Position numbers and translations under genes: made by a program
Origin: Eudromia elegans
Taxonomy: Eukaryota; Chordata; Aves; Tinamiformes; Tinamidae
Length of the DNA: 64,000 nucleotides
Direction: 5' to 3'
NCBI GenBank assembly: GCA_003342815.1
Contig: PTEX01000004.1
Span: 1,178,001 to 1,242,000 of the forward strand
Notes under the pieces: model-generated
What the model was told of the DNA's origin: nothing
Database searches by the model: none
The model's input: the letters and a program-made list of their open reading frames with translations, nothing else
Shown: positions 25,601 to 37,501 of the stretch, in pieces
Layout: each line of letters starts with the position of its first letter
Numbering within the stretch: the first letter of the stretch is position 1

Positions 25601-27197
25601 GTTTTTTCCAGGAACAGTGTCATTTATTTTTCTTCAAGTTCATCCTTCTCACTAGTTCGTATTGACTTAGTTTAAAATGACTATATCCACATTAGAAACT
25701 GTGTAGATAAGAATCAGGGGACGACAACACTTCTCATTGTGTTTAAGAAATGGCAAGAGCAGTGTTAGCTCTAGAGTCAAACACGATCATGAAATGTACT
25801 CAACAGTCAACACTTGTTCATAGCTGAACTCAAATTCTGCACAGACCGTAGTAGCTCTCGTCTTACCCAAGAAAGGCCTTTCATGTCCCCAGCAAAAGCA
25901 AAGATAGCATTACTGCTCAGGAGACTGCCAACTGCTTGGCATGAGTCATGCCCTCTCCTCCTTTATCAGTCGCTTTGCAGGTTACCCCTTGAGTCTAGAT
26001 GACACTGCTTGTTAAAAGGCACTCAACTTTTAAGCCCAGAAGAGATCAAGGAAACTTAACACAAGCAACATTCCTCTTTTTGTCAAGCCTGACTAATCTA
26101 TGGTTTCCCTGAACTCTAAGTCTCTTAATGAAAACAGAAGAACTGCTTTCTATTAAGATAGTGCACTAGACCTCCAGAGCCCAAGGTTCAGTCTTTGTGT
26201 GCTGCTGAGTGTGCCCTTGGACAAGGCTCTTTGAGCCGGCTCCAGCAAAGGAGGGGCTCTGACCCCTTGAACATGAACTACGCCTAAGATCTCCAGAGCC
26301 AGCCCTGCAAAGTGACTCATCTCTCTGAATAAATTTGGACCACTGCACAGCAAAGAATGAGTGTGAAGAGGTAAAACAGTCATGACAGCTTGGAATCTTT
26401 ACCGCAAAAAATAAAATAATAAAAAAAGGTTATTTCCTGGGTCCTTGATCTTCAGCCTGCACATTTTATCTAGTGGAAAATGTATAGGCAATTTTCAGGT
26501 ATCACTTTCACACATCTATAATAGAACTGACTGTACTTAGCCTATTAGAAGGATGAGTGCTTCAAATTTTTGGACTATTCAACTATTACATATAGAGGTG
26601 AAATTCATAACTAAGCAAACAGAATGCAAAGAAATGAAAATATACTTTTTTTTCCCCAGAAAACGGTTCTTCACTCAACAATAATAACATAGTTCATTCC
26701 ATGAAACATATTCTGAGGAGAAAGAAAATCAGATGTATCACTAAAAAAAAAGTTTCCTTTAGTCTTGCACTCTAAAGTAGACAGAGATTAAATTACCCTA
26801 AGTTTATTGGTAATATGATCCACAGAGCTGACCCCCCCCATACACACTTTCTTTGTCTATTTATAAGAGGGAGCAGAAGAGGGAAGGGTCTCTTGGAACT
26901 ATGTGAACCTGCATAATTGAACCGTTTATTCCAGAAACTGCCAGCATCATTTGCTTCAATAAAACACAAAATAGCTGGAAAACAAAACAAAATATATTCA
27001 TAAAATGTTAGAGCTAAAATCCTGTGATTACAAAAATACTGGTACCACAATAATGAATAAATAATCAGACAAATGTCTGCAAAAGATTATAGCATATGGT
27101 TGGTAACAACATCTTTTTCAGCCATCTTCTAAATTGCACAACAAAATTGATCTAAATGACTAACTACAGGTGTAGAAGTCAAGACTTGAGCATTTTA

Positions 27198-27280
27198 TCC
27201 CTGACTTTGCCACTGATTTACCATACAACCCGAGGCACTTAATTAACCTCAGCTGCCTCCATCTGTATTACAAAGATAAC
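27198..27280 (+). repeat. MIR-type SINE relic
   Basis: Reads in MIR sense: TTTGCCACTGATTTACCATA, then ACAACCCGAGGCACTTAATT, AACCTCAGCTGCCTCCATCT, GTATTACAAAGATAAC. This parallels the MIR core (tgccactta..., ggcaagtcacttaacctc, cagtttcctcatctgtaaaatg). Ancient and diverged. Confidence 0.65.
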
Positions 27281-28418
27281 AAAAACATAGGTGAAGTCCT
27301 TGAAACCTATGGGAAAGAACACTATATAAGTTTAATGAAACTCCTCTGCAAAACAGGAAATTTTCCACAGCTGTGAGAAGCCCACATGCCAGCTCGGAGT
27401 ATATGGAACGTACAGAGTGTCCTGCGTATGTCTCTCTCCGTGTGCTGCCCATTGTTTGCTAAATGCAGACAAGGGTACTGTTATGAGGGTGTGATTTTGC
27501 ATTGTCTGCCATTTGCAAAGAAACAATCAACTCCAACTACCATTCGGACTATGGCACTATAGGCTAGAGTTGCACCCATTATTTATGTTCTCATTCACTG
27601 GCCAAAGAGAGAACAAAACCAGTTTTGTGACAGCATCTTACTTGACTCAAGAGAAAATATATGTTTGTGCTTTACACGTCCTTAAAAATGCATTGCTTTA
27701 AACAAGTAAAGCTCCATTTTGACATAAAAGCATAAAACACATTTATTTTGAAATGGATAGAGCTCAAAACATCAAATTACAAAATATGTGAAAAAAAATG
27801 CCTGAAACAACCAGATACGGTCACATAAATTCACAGTTTGTTTTGGTTGAACAAAATACACATTTTTTTTCTTTAAAAGTAATATTTTCTAAAACAGTTT
27901 CATCCCCTCCCTCTGAGTTCCTGCACTCAGTAGGCGCAGGAAAATCAGTGTGTTGCTACTAATTTTGTCAAGACTTAGACACCATAATGGTGCTCTAGGC
28001 AAAACAACATGTAATTCCTCACAGTTGACCATGGGTGAGGACAAATCCCACTGCTATTCTGTATATTTATTTTGCTATGCATTTTTTAAGCTTACTTTTC
28101 CCCATAATGCATCCTTCTGAAAAATAAGAATGATGATCTCTGAATACAACTCCCAGGAGAACTGTTTTCCTTACAGACTGAACGTGTAGCACAGTGTAAA
28201 CTGACCAGAGACACCACAGCAGAACCATGAACATAAACCCAAGACCCAGCGCGCTCACTGGCCTTGCTCCTGAACACGTATCTGTGTCTGGGTTGCAGCA
28301 CAGATCCTCTGAGTGCAATGTGCGTGCAGACACTAGAGTGTATGAGCATGCAAGGATAGAGCCCAGCCCTTCAGGTGCCATCCTTTTCAGTACTCTGTTG
28401 GCCAAAAGCAGACTCTGC

Positions 28419-28455
28419 TTTTTTTTTTTTTCTTTCTTTCTTTCTTTCTTTCTTT
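28419..28455. repeat. poly-T followed by (TTTC)n
   Basis: About 13 T followed by six CTTT/TTTC units. A simple repeat. Confidence 0.95.
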
Positions 28456-29610
28456 AAATAATAAATCTACTTATATTCTAACAAGCAACATTAACCACTT
28501 CACAGAAATTCATTCTTCGACAGCAATCTGTGCCCTACTTATAATCCCACGGTTTACACTACCCCTACTCTTTTAACTTATTAAAAATTTTAAGTCAAAT
28601 TCCAGAACTAACTCTAAATGCTAAGTATCCAGGTCTCTTTAGTATTAGGTCTAGTGCTATTAGCACAATAGAGAAGATGAACAGGTGACATATGTTCCCT
28701 ACCATATATATCCTCCCCAAACTTACTGACCTTGGCGAAAAGCCACTATGAGGAAAGGGACAAAGAGGAAGCAGCAACAGAATTCCTCACACGTGGTAGA
28801 ACAAGGTCTAGTGAGGATAAATATTGTAGCTCTCAGTGGGAGCGTTCAAGACTGCAAGAACGAATGGGAATGAAAATTCACACCGAAATTGAGGGGAAGA
28901 ATTGCAAAATGCATTCACGACTAAAACAGATCTAAGGAGCATGGAGGAGAAAATCCTGCTTTTGTCAAAAGCCACTATTCTAGAAAACTACTGGAAGGTG
29001 TCAGTGAAGAGCAAGGCAGGAGCAGCTGGACAGCACCCCAGGAGCTGGGCGCGGGTGCGATCGCTGGGCACGCGCTTGCGCCAGTCTTGAAGGGGACATC
29101 ACGCTTGCTGGTGAGCAGGGAGTCCTTCCAGCATGACGTGTGAATAGAAAAATAGTTAGGAGCTAATCACTGTAATAACACAAGAACAATGCACAAATTA
29201 TCTTCTTTCAATACCAGCAAGTGGGTAGGACACGTCTGTGGAAAGGGAGATGGAAGGGAGGGTGAAAAGCAAAAGCGAGGTGGGGAAGAGATGCAGAGTA
29301 GAAGACAGTAGTGCACAAGACTATCAGCGAGCTTGCAATCATGTCAGCTCCTCATAGCTTTACTATTATTTAGCAGTGTGCGTATTTTGAACCCCAGTAG
29401 TGCCCAGTACCAAAATTTATTGCCAACTGCTAGTGCTGCCCATTATTGATGCTCGTCGTGAGAGATTATTAAAACCCTTCATGGAGGAAGCCGGCTCCAA
29501 ACCCAATTTGAGGCATAATGATTCTTCTCAAAACAAAGCCACAGGCAAGCCTGCTCAGTGACTGTTACACGCTGGCAGAGTGGCTTTAGCCAATAATTAT
29601 TTAGAGGCAG

Positions 29611-29624
29611 AAATGCATGCATTT
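29611..29624. repeat. 14-bp perfect palindrome AAATGCATGCATTT
   Basis: Self-complementary sequence containing overlapping ATGCAT/TGCATG units, resembling palindromic POU-factor sites. The first of several TGCAT-type motifs in the next 150 bp. Confidence 0.9.
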
Positions 29625-29648
29625 GTATGCGATGAGAAACGTGTCAGG

Positions 29649-29680
29649 CTTCTGCAATGTTTCTGCAATGCTTCTGCAAC
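29649..29680. repeat. three tandem 11-bp units
   Basis: CTTCTGCAATG, TTTCTGCAATG, CTTCTGCAAC in direct succession at 29649-29659, 29660-29670 and 29671-29680. Confidence 0.9.
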
Positions 29681-30154
29681 ACTAAGTTCCTGTTGTGTTT
29701 GCCTGGAATGCATATCTGCATGCATAAGGGTGTCTGCAAGGTATATGCATAAGCAGTATGGCTGCACAGCGTAGCTCTGTGGAACAGCGTACAAAGCACA
29801 TCTGGACACATGCAATTATCAACACAAAGGAGGTTGCTTGCTGTTACAGTATGAAAGGAAGTATGCATTCATAGGAGGAGATTTATGAGGGGGAGCATAA
29901 AAATTAAAACACACAAGAACAAACCCACAAACCCAACCTTGAGTGGATGTGCCAGGAAAAAGGCAGAGGAATAAGCATCCTTATATACCTTAACAAAGCA
30001 TGTAAAGCACATGGTAGGGCCTGAATGAAGCAGCTCATCTATGTAACTTCCAGGCACCCATATAGGACAACCATATATATTATATATGTAAACATACAGG
30101 AGAAAAAACACGTCTTCATGCTGTGTGAAAGGAGGAGCGAACGCACATAGTCTC

Positions 30155-30250
30155 GGGTGCAAGGACAGGCGCGCACGGTGTGCCCAGGGCTGCGAGCGCG
30201 GCGGCCGGGCCGGGCCCGAGGGCGGGCAGTCTTTATGGCGCATGCTCCGG
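30155..30250. promoter_or_regulatory. compact CpG-rich island
   Basis: About 15 CpG in 96 bp in an AT-rich setting, including CGAGCGCGGCGGCCGGGCCG. A GC box (GGGCGGG, 30220-30226) and an NRF1-like GCGCATGC (30238-30245) are visible. Just downstream is a poly-T run (30285-30304). Could be an intragenic promoter or enhancer; no transcript evidence is available. Confidence 0.5.
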
Positions 30251-32146
30251 CTTCATCCTGGGCTTTTTCCCTTCCTGCCTCGGTCTTTTTTTTTTTTTTT
30301 TTTTCTTGCGGCAGAGCAGACTCCATGTCTACAGGGAGGGTGCTTAATGAGACAAATCCAATCTCTTGAATTGCCTTATCATTTGCAGACAGGCCTGTTT
30401 CTGACAGCTGACCTTTCCCACCGTGTGCTGCCGAAAAACCCATACACCACAAACAATTAACACAATTCCGAAAACATAAATCTGAAGGAAGGAAAGACTC
30501 TGAACTATTGCAGGCAGCGCTACACGCAGAAGGAAGAGCGATGCACAGAAAAGTGACAGACAGCAAGTACAGAATTTTGATTCCACCTTTTGCCGCACAC
30601 ACATTTCAGGATGTGCTTTACAGCCTGTCTGGTGCAAAGCTGAGTGCAAAACACATATAAAACAAGAAAAGAAAGGCAAGGGGACAGGGAGCACTCATGG
30701 CAGGTGTATAAATGTCATTAAAACCATGCACAACCACATGACCACATGCAAATACATGCACAGCTGATATAAGGTGTAAAGACTCTTCCCAGAACATGCA
30801 AGCACACAGAGCAGAAGAGGCCAAGGCAAATATCAGACATCTTATTTCTCTGCTATTGTGGGACTAGCTCCTAAATACCTGGGGACAAAGGCAGTCATTA
30901 GAACCACTATGCAGCACCCACTCCCCAAGTACGGATTTATTATTGTTGAGGACCTATCAAATACCATCTTCTAATGAAGACAAGGAGGTTTATCCCATAA
31001 AGAAACTAACTTCAGTACAAAGTAACAGGGACTTTCTCTTGGGAGGCACAAGCATCTAAATGTAAAGGGGTTGGTACAGTTGTCCAATGGGTTTGCTGCC
31101 CACAGTGGGCTCAGGAAGAATATGGGATGTTCTCAGTTCTGCTGTTAGCTCTGTATGGCTCTTGAGCATATCATCTACATGGTACTTGCTGATGTTTCTG
31201 CTCACTAACCTGGTTAAAAGGTGCAGGTAACAACATGTTTGATGATCAAGGCCCACGTAGCCCAAATTTTAAGAGCCAATCCTAGACATACTGAATTCAC
31301 ATAAAAGTTTGAAACTTTTTATTAGTAGTAGCAGCATTGCTTTGCAAAGGCAAACAGAGATGCAAAGAGAGGCCAGGAATTCCCCTTTAGTAGCTCCCTA
31401 CGTACACAGAACAGGAATAAGATCACGTTGAGGAAAATCCACAAACAAAATTTTGACAGAAGCTCCACTTCTGGACACAACACGTAGGGACATACGGAAA
31501 ACAGGCTCTGCTTTGGAGGGTCTTAGGCGCAATCCAGGTAAACGGAGAAAGAGGAGCAGGAAGGGAAGCGCAGGAAGTGGGCTGGGGTCAGGGAGCAGGA
31601 AAGCGCAGCAGCAGCACAGTAAGGTTTTCAGTTCTCACATCTCTAATTAGCTACCCCCAGCACAGAAAATGAACGTATTTCTTAGGCAAAAGCATTCTGG
31701 CCAATACTTAGGAATGTGCAGAAGCTTCTTTTCAAACACCACAGGACAAAAAGAGATTTTGAAAACAAATTTTTTTTTTTTCTTTAATCAAATCGGAGCA
31801 CAGTTGGGATTGCTTCTTGGCTATTTCTGTACATTCCTTTTATACATATGTATTAAATGTTTATTATTCTTAAAGTAATCAAAATCCATGCTCAATTTAT
31901 AGTGACAATTTTTAGAAAGAGATTTTTCATAATTTTTCAGAAATTTCTGAAATGAATTATATTATTTGTAATTACAGGTCATAGAAATGTTATCAGTTCA
32001 TTCAAAATGAATATCATTATATCATCACTAAAACTATTTTCAGTAGTTCAGCTTACTGGGTGGCACAACCTTACTAAATCCATGTACAGTTACTGAGACT
32101 GGATGTCAACGAGGAAACAAATCGGTGCTTCTCTTCAGCACTATAA

Positions 32147-32222
32147 GCCAAATTCTGATCCCAGTGGCCCTGATAAAAAATTAGGAGTAACTTTATGGTA
32201 ATCAGGGAAGGTATACCACTGG
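32147..32222. repeat. relic of a palindromic amniote repeat
   Basis: GCCAAATTCTGATCCCAGTG, then GGAGTAACTTTATGGTAATC and GGTATACCACTGG resemble a widespread ancient amniote repeat whose consensus contains AAATTCTG...CAGTTACAC...GGAGTAACTCCATTGAAGTC and is a near-perfect palindrome. Recognised from memory of its typical sequence; the family name is not assigned. Confidence 0.5.
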
Positions 32223-35200
32223 ATACAAGACAGCGATCATGCTGATATCTGTGTTTAAGTGATTTTTCCCCAAGCCTGTTGTTAGAAGGTCACAACCGAT
32301 ATAATTCCTACTCTTACAGGTAAAGCCCAGCTGCTGTAAAAATGACTTTTCAAATCTCCCTGCAGGAAATGTGACATGTCTTTGTGCTATAACTCCTGCT
32401 AAAAAAGTGTGTGTTCTTCTTGCAGCCTAGAAAGGTGCTGCCATATTTTCCTGAAGATGAGTCTACCCTGGAGGGTCTTGGGCTGGCTGCATGTGTTTTA
32501 ACTAGCAAAGGCTCTTACTCCAGTCTCAACCCCAGGCAGACTTGTATATCTTAAACATGTTTTCTAGCCCTACAGCTTGTTTGACTGAAGTCCCTCTTCT
32601 CTCTAATGGAGTATGTATACCCCATATATAACATTGCATAACTATTGAGCACCAAAATGCAGCTGGGTATGAGATCTGTCTTAGCTGCGGGGGGAGTTTA
32701 AATGGGCAGAAGGAAATTATAGCAATTGGAGTCTTGGCTTTTACATGATTAGCAAAAGCCTTCATTACTGCAGTGGTCAAAACGATCACTACCAAAAGCC
32801 TGGATGCTGATTTTACTGCGTGGCAAGGAAGGAGGCGAAACCCACATCAGGGCTTCACAGTAACTACTCACACGCATCTCCTAACCCTGCAGCAACTTCA
32901 AGAGAGCTCGCACCTCCACGCCACTGTGCTAGGCTAGCTTGCCCTCGCACAGGGTTGCACATGCACACGCATGCTCTTCATCTAAGGGCTAAGTTTGTTG
33001 TCTAGCTTGCCTTGGAGTGATTTGTTAATATCGCAATAGCCTGAGTCAGCTTCCTCCCTTCCAGCACCACCAACCTCATTTACTTTAAATTCTTTCAGCA
33101 TTCTGGTTTCTCACTAACATGTTCTAGGACTCTTCCCAATCTCCCCTGACAGGGCTAAAGAACAACAGTTTCTATTCCAGCCCATTTTGAACTTCAAGCA
33201 TCAACAGCTCCAGCCCTCTTTGACTCCCCTTCCCTGCATCTTCTGCAAATCACTAATAAACACAATCCTTAACCCGCAATATCCGAGTTTAGCAGTTATT
33301 TCCCTGCTCCTGCATCTGCCATCCTGAGCTGTTAAGTATCCACTGGGATCAACGCACACCTCTGATAAAGGAATGTTTGTTTCCTAACTGCTTCATATTA
33401 ATGTGTTTACAGCGAACACCAGCACAATGGGGAGGGGGAATAACAGATTAGGGACCTGTTCAAACAAGTTATTTTTAACACTTACATTACACACATGGTT
33501 ACAGACTTCACAGCTATATTTCAGCGGGCAGAACAGTAACAAGCAGACCCATCCTTTTCTTTACCCATCTGGCAAGCAGCTTTAAAGGTAGGTACTTGGG
33601 AAATAACTTGTACTTCATGCTCCTGTTTAATTCTAAATAAAAGCCAACATACCCTTAAAACTTACAGCCAAGGGAAGCTCACATTATGAAAAAAACAGAT
33701 GACCACAGGAAAGTATACTCTGTAAATACAAGATGACTTTTAATGCTGATTTTTCCCAGCTTATTTGCTAGATTTTATTAACATGCTGCCAGTGCTCTCC
33801 AACTTCTTCTAGTCCTATCTTAGTCACCTTCTGCTTACTAGCATTGTGCGTGGAGCAGATCACCTGCTTTGGAACAAGCACATTCGTGTGTGGGAGACCA
33901 CCGGACGGTCCACTTATAGATGACGCATATGCAACAAACCTGTATCACACACCAGTCAATCCGTCCACTCATTGCTTGTCTTTGCAGAAGCCAGTAACCA
34001 AGTGAACTATGGATATTAAAAGCCTCTTTCTCAAGTATGAAGGGCTCTCTTGTATATGTTTAGCCATCTGGACCAGCGTTTAATCCCAGGTAACTCCCCT
34101 CACTTCAGACTCATCCCCTACCTCTGAAGTGTTTTCTCTCAACAGGGAACAGGGAGCACACACAAACTCACACACACGCCTGACCAGAGCCTCCCCAGAG
34201 GAGCACACACCACCTCAGCACAGTCCTCACTGAACTGCCATGACTGGTGCCTGCATGTGCTTGTGCAGGACGTGCAGCAAACCAGCTGTGCGCAAGACAG
34301 AAGGCTCCTGCATACATATGCAGCCATTGCAAATGTGCTCAGCACACAGGAGGTGCCTGCATATGCAAAGAGAAATGCATGATGACATATATGTACACTG
34401 CTAGCAGAGTGCTTTTCTACACGTATGAGCTGACCGTGGTGTTACATTTGCATGTGCTGGGCAGGGTTTCTCCCTGTCTCGCTCTCTTTCTTTTCCTCAC
34501 TGAATGGGAAAGGGCTGTCAGCAATTTCCTTCTGTCAACAGCTGGGAGATGCTTTTCTGCAGTTAGCTGCAATTTGTTTCAATTATGTGTATTAATCATA
34601 GCCTGTTCCTGATGGTATTCAAAAAAATAAAAAAGGGGGTTTTTCTTTTTAACAAGCCATTTCCTCTCACATGATGGCACTTAATGACTGCAGGTTTGTT
34701 GGGAGAGAGGGAAAAAGGCAAAAAAAAAGAAAAATCCAGACATCCCCCCGTTTGCTTAGTTTGTTAATAACCACCATGGCTCGAGAAGCTGGCAGGGAAT
34801 GCAGTAGAAACAGGGTCAGTGCACTTATCTTTCAGCTGTGCAAAGAGCTGTAAACAAGGTTTATATCTAAAAATCTCCTAGCTTAAGAGAGGTGGACAGA
34901 ATGAAAACAATTAAGGATTTTTGGACTTCAGCTTGTGAAACCTAAACCAGAAAATGCACAGAAATTCATTTCTCACTGTTTTAACATCTTACAAGGATCA
35001 ATTTTAAAGACACTGAGGGAAACAGAGAAAGAAGGAGAAGATCATAACCTCCCAAAGAACTACTTCCAAGTCTACTGGAATATAACAAAATTAGCAATCA
35101 GAATAAATGGGAGCCTGGTAATCAAATGGACATCAAACTGTGATATCTCAAAGCTTGTCCCATTTCAAGTGTGATTTGTAATGAGACTTCTGAGGAACAT

Positions 35201-36939
35201 GCTACAAGTTTGTACTGAAGCCGTTCAAGAAAATCAGATATATAAGGCGTATGGTGAAATGGGACATTTTTTGAAATATTCTATTTAAAATCATTCTCAG
35301 AAATAGGTATCCAAGAAGCACAAGCTGCGAGGATAGTGCCTTGTCCCTCTCGTGTTTATTGTCTTATCTGCTATTGTATTCAAGAGTCATCCCACACTCA
35401 TTTGTCATTAACCATAGCAAGGGCCACCTGGCTCCAAGAATTTAAGAGTCATTGTATAGATTTTATACAAAGGTGGAAACATTTCTGTTAAGACCCAAGC
35501 AAGAGGTACATGTTCTATGGCCCTGGAAACATAAGTCAGATGCAAGCATTGAAAACTGAGACAAGTGGCAAGACTGTATAAGTGCATTTTATCAAAGCTT
35601 GGTTGGGGTTGGAACCCAGGACTTGAATAACAGGAGTTGGTAAGGTCTGAACTGCTCTACACTGTATTGTTTTTAGTCCTTGCAAAATTCCCTTTCTGGG
35701 GGGGAAAAAAATCCCTATCTGGGTTGAATAAATTTGCTGTGCTAATTCCTTTATACTTAGCGGAAAGAAAAATGATCCTGGTATAGATCCATATGGCACA
35801 TTGCATATAAGCATATCACTCCTGCTCTTACTTTAAGATTTAATAGCACAGATATATCAATTGGCTTAATGAAAAAATACCATCTTCTATAAGCATTGTT
35901 TCAACAACAACAAAAGTGCAGTGCAGATGTCATTATACTGACAGGAAATATAATTTTGCTGGTAGGATTTCTTTCGATAAGGGACCACACATAAGTTACA
36001 CTAGCGAGAGAATTCAAACACCTGTGTTTAAAGGTGCCATTTGCATGCTCCTGTTAATAAAGGTCTCCCAGCACAGCACAGTCTCGAGCAGGTTCTACCT
36101 CGCACATGTTCCTGAGGACAACAGGATGTGGCACAAGCGCTGTGATCCCCTTCGCACGTGTGTCTGCACACACCCACCAGGTCACTTGGATGCAGCTACA
36201 CCTGCATGACTGCCTATCTGTGAGAACATCATGTTTCTCGCATGAAGATGTTTGCCTGTATAAAGTGCATCTGCACTAAGAACACTTGCTAATGTCAGAG
36301 CCGTCTTGGAGGAAAACGAGGAGTTCACGGGTTATTCCATCTAGATTCATTCATTCCATCTAAAATTTCACAGCTTAGTCCAAAGCAGCTGCAACTCACT
36401 CAGAAGTTGGAGAGATAGTTCACATCTCCAGAGAAAGAATCCTTATCTTAGTGGGTGGTTTGCCACAATGAGCCTGATTCTGTAACACTGGAGATTCACA
36501 AAAGCAGGGCATGCAGAAAAACTAACTCCACAGCAAACACAAAATAAAGCTGACCCTGAATAGTTAGAATATTGAAAGAGGAATAGTGCTGGGAAATAGA
36601 AACCAGCAGAACCCACAATCTGGATGCAGACTATCCAACTCCACAACCTCTCTGGCCAGCTCCAAATATTCCTCAAATGCCACCAGAGGAATCACAACAT
36701 CCCTTTGGATCTAACTATGGAGGACAGGACTGAGCAGCTTCCATTACACTGTGTTGCACTTGACAAATTAAAACACAACCTGCAGAAATACGCTGGCCGA
36801 AAAGTCCTCAAGTCAAGTTCATCCCTACTGGACTGATACTGACCTGTGCACAGACACATCAAAAGCAAATGGGAAGCCTGAAAGGAGCAAAAAGGTTGGA
36901 GCTTCGCAGAGAAGCTCCTGGACTTCATACACAGAGTGC

Positions 36940-37160
36940 TCTGGTATGAGGAGCAAGAAAAATAGAGGAATAGGGAAGTTAAAGAACATGCTGGAGGAGG
37001 CGAGAGAGAAAACAAGTGGGAATGAAGAAAAACAGGGAAGAAAGAAGCAGAAGAAAGTGAAGGAAGAAGGGACAAGTGCAAGAGTAGAGATGGAAAAAAT
37101 GAAAGGAGAAGGAGGAAAGTGAGAACAACGGGAAGTGATAGACAGAAGGGGAGAGAAATC
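36940..37160. repeat. purine-rich (GA) low-complexity tract
   Basis: Nearly all A and G on the plus strand, with AAGAAAGAAGCAGAAGAAAG-like units. It makes a Leu/Phe/Ser-rich 194-codon minus frame that is not a real protein. It lies directly upstream (plus sense) of the CpG island at 37.3 kb. Confidence 0.85.
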
Positions 37161-37279
37161 TCCGCTGGTACAGTAACAAATAAATCCCTGCAGCATGACA
37201 GACATCTGCTGAAGCATTTCATTTCCCCGCAGCATAATGGCGCGTTATTGCCCATTATCTGTGCTGTCAGAGCCACAGT

Positions 37280-37500
37280 CGATACTCAGCGCGGGGCAGC
37301 TGCCTTGAGCTGCCGTTTTTCAGCTGTCTCCCGGTTCCCATGGCGACGCGGGGCCTCTCGCTGAACCGCTGGCAAGCGGAGCGGGCGCGCGGCCGGGAGC
37401 GGGGCCCGCGCGCCATCATGGCCGGCCAGAGGAGCCGGCGGGGGGCAAGGCCATCGCATCCACCAACGCCCTCAGAACCAGCCCTTCCAAGCACCCTATG
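37280..37500. promoter_or_regulatory. CpG island, candidate intragenic promoter
   Basis: At least 23 CpG within about 170 bp, including ATGGCGACGCGGGG and GGGCGCGCGGCCGGGAGCGG. Surrounding intron is AT-rich with rare CpG. CpG retention suggests germline hypomethylation, as at promoters or active regulatory elements. Confidence 0.6.
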
Positions 37501-37501
37501 A
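37340..37501 (+). CDS. uncertain 53-codon ORF inside the CpG island, opposite strand to NRXN3
   Basis: ATG at 37340 (context CCCATGGCG, so G at +4 but C at -3), stop TGA at 37499-37501. The product begins MATRGLSLNRWQAERARGRE, with a second in-frame Met at residue 27 (ATCATGGCC), and ends PSEPALPSTL. It is Arg-rich and shows no recognised domain. GC-rich DNA gives such frames by chance, so this is a candidate only. It matters because any transcript from this island on the plus strand would be antisense to NRXN3. Confidence 0.15.
   Translation: MATRGLSLNRWQAERARGRERGPRAIMAGQRSRRGARPSHPPTPSEPALPSTL

Larger units (their letters stand above)
19264..30154 (-). other. NRXN3: NRXN3 intron upstream of LNS2 exon 1, proximal part
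   Basis: Non-coding intronic sequence. It holds a CR1 body fragment (20790-21300), an AT-rich imperfect duplication at 21839-21884 (TTTAGTGTGTTTAATTT twice, about 29 bp apart), MIR-like relics at 22520-22630 and 27198-27280, a TTTC microsatellite at 28419-28455 and a motif-dense stretch at 29385-29770. The 184-codon minus frame at 19765-20319 and the 228-codon plus frame at 21077-21763 show no recognisable domain. Confidence 0.75.

Noticed and set aside
30039..30602. 187-codon minus frame
   Set aside because: Crosses the poly-T run (giving a poly-Lys stretch) and the CpG island; no domain.
36620..36665. CCACAACCTCTCTGGCCAGC, similar to reverse CR1
   Set aside because: Only about 20 bp match, and the flanks do not continue into CR1 in either direction.
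36692..37276. 194-codon minus frame rich in Leu, Phe and Ser
   Set aside because: It is the reverse translation of the GA-rich tract at 36940-37160, so it is low complexity and not a membrane protein.
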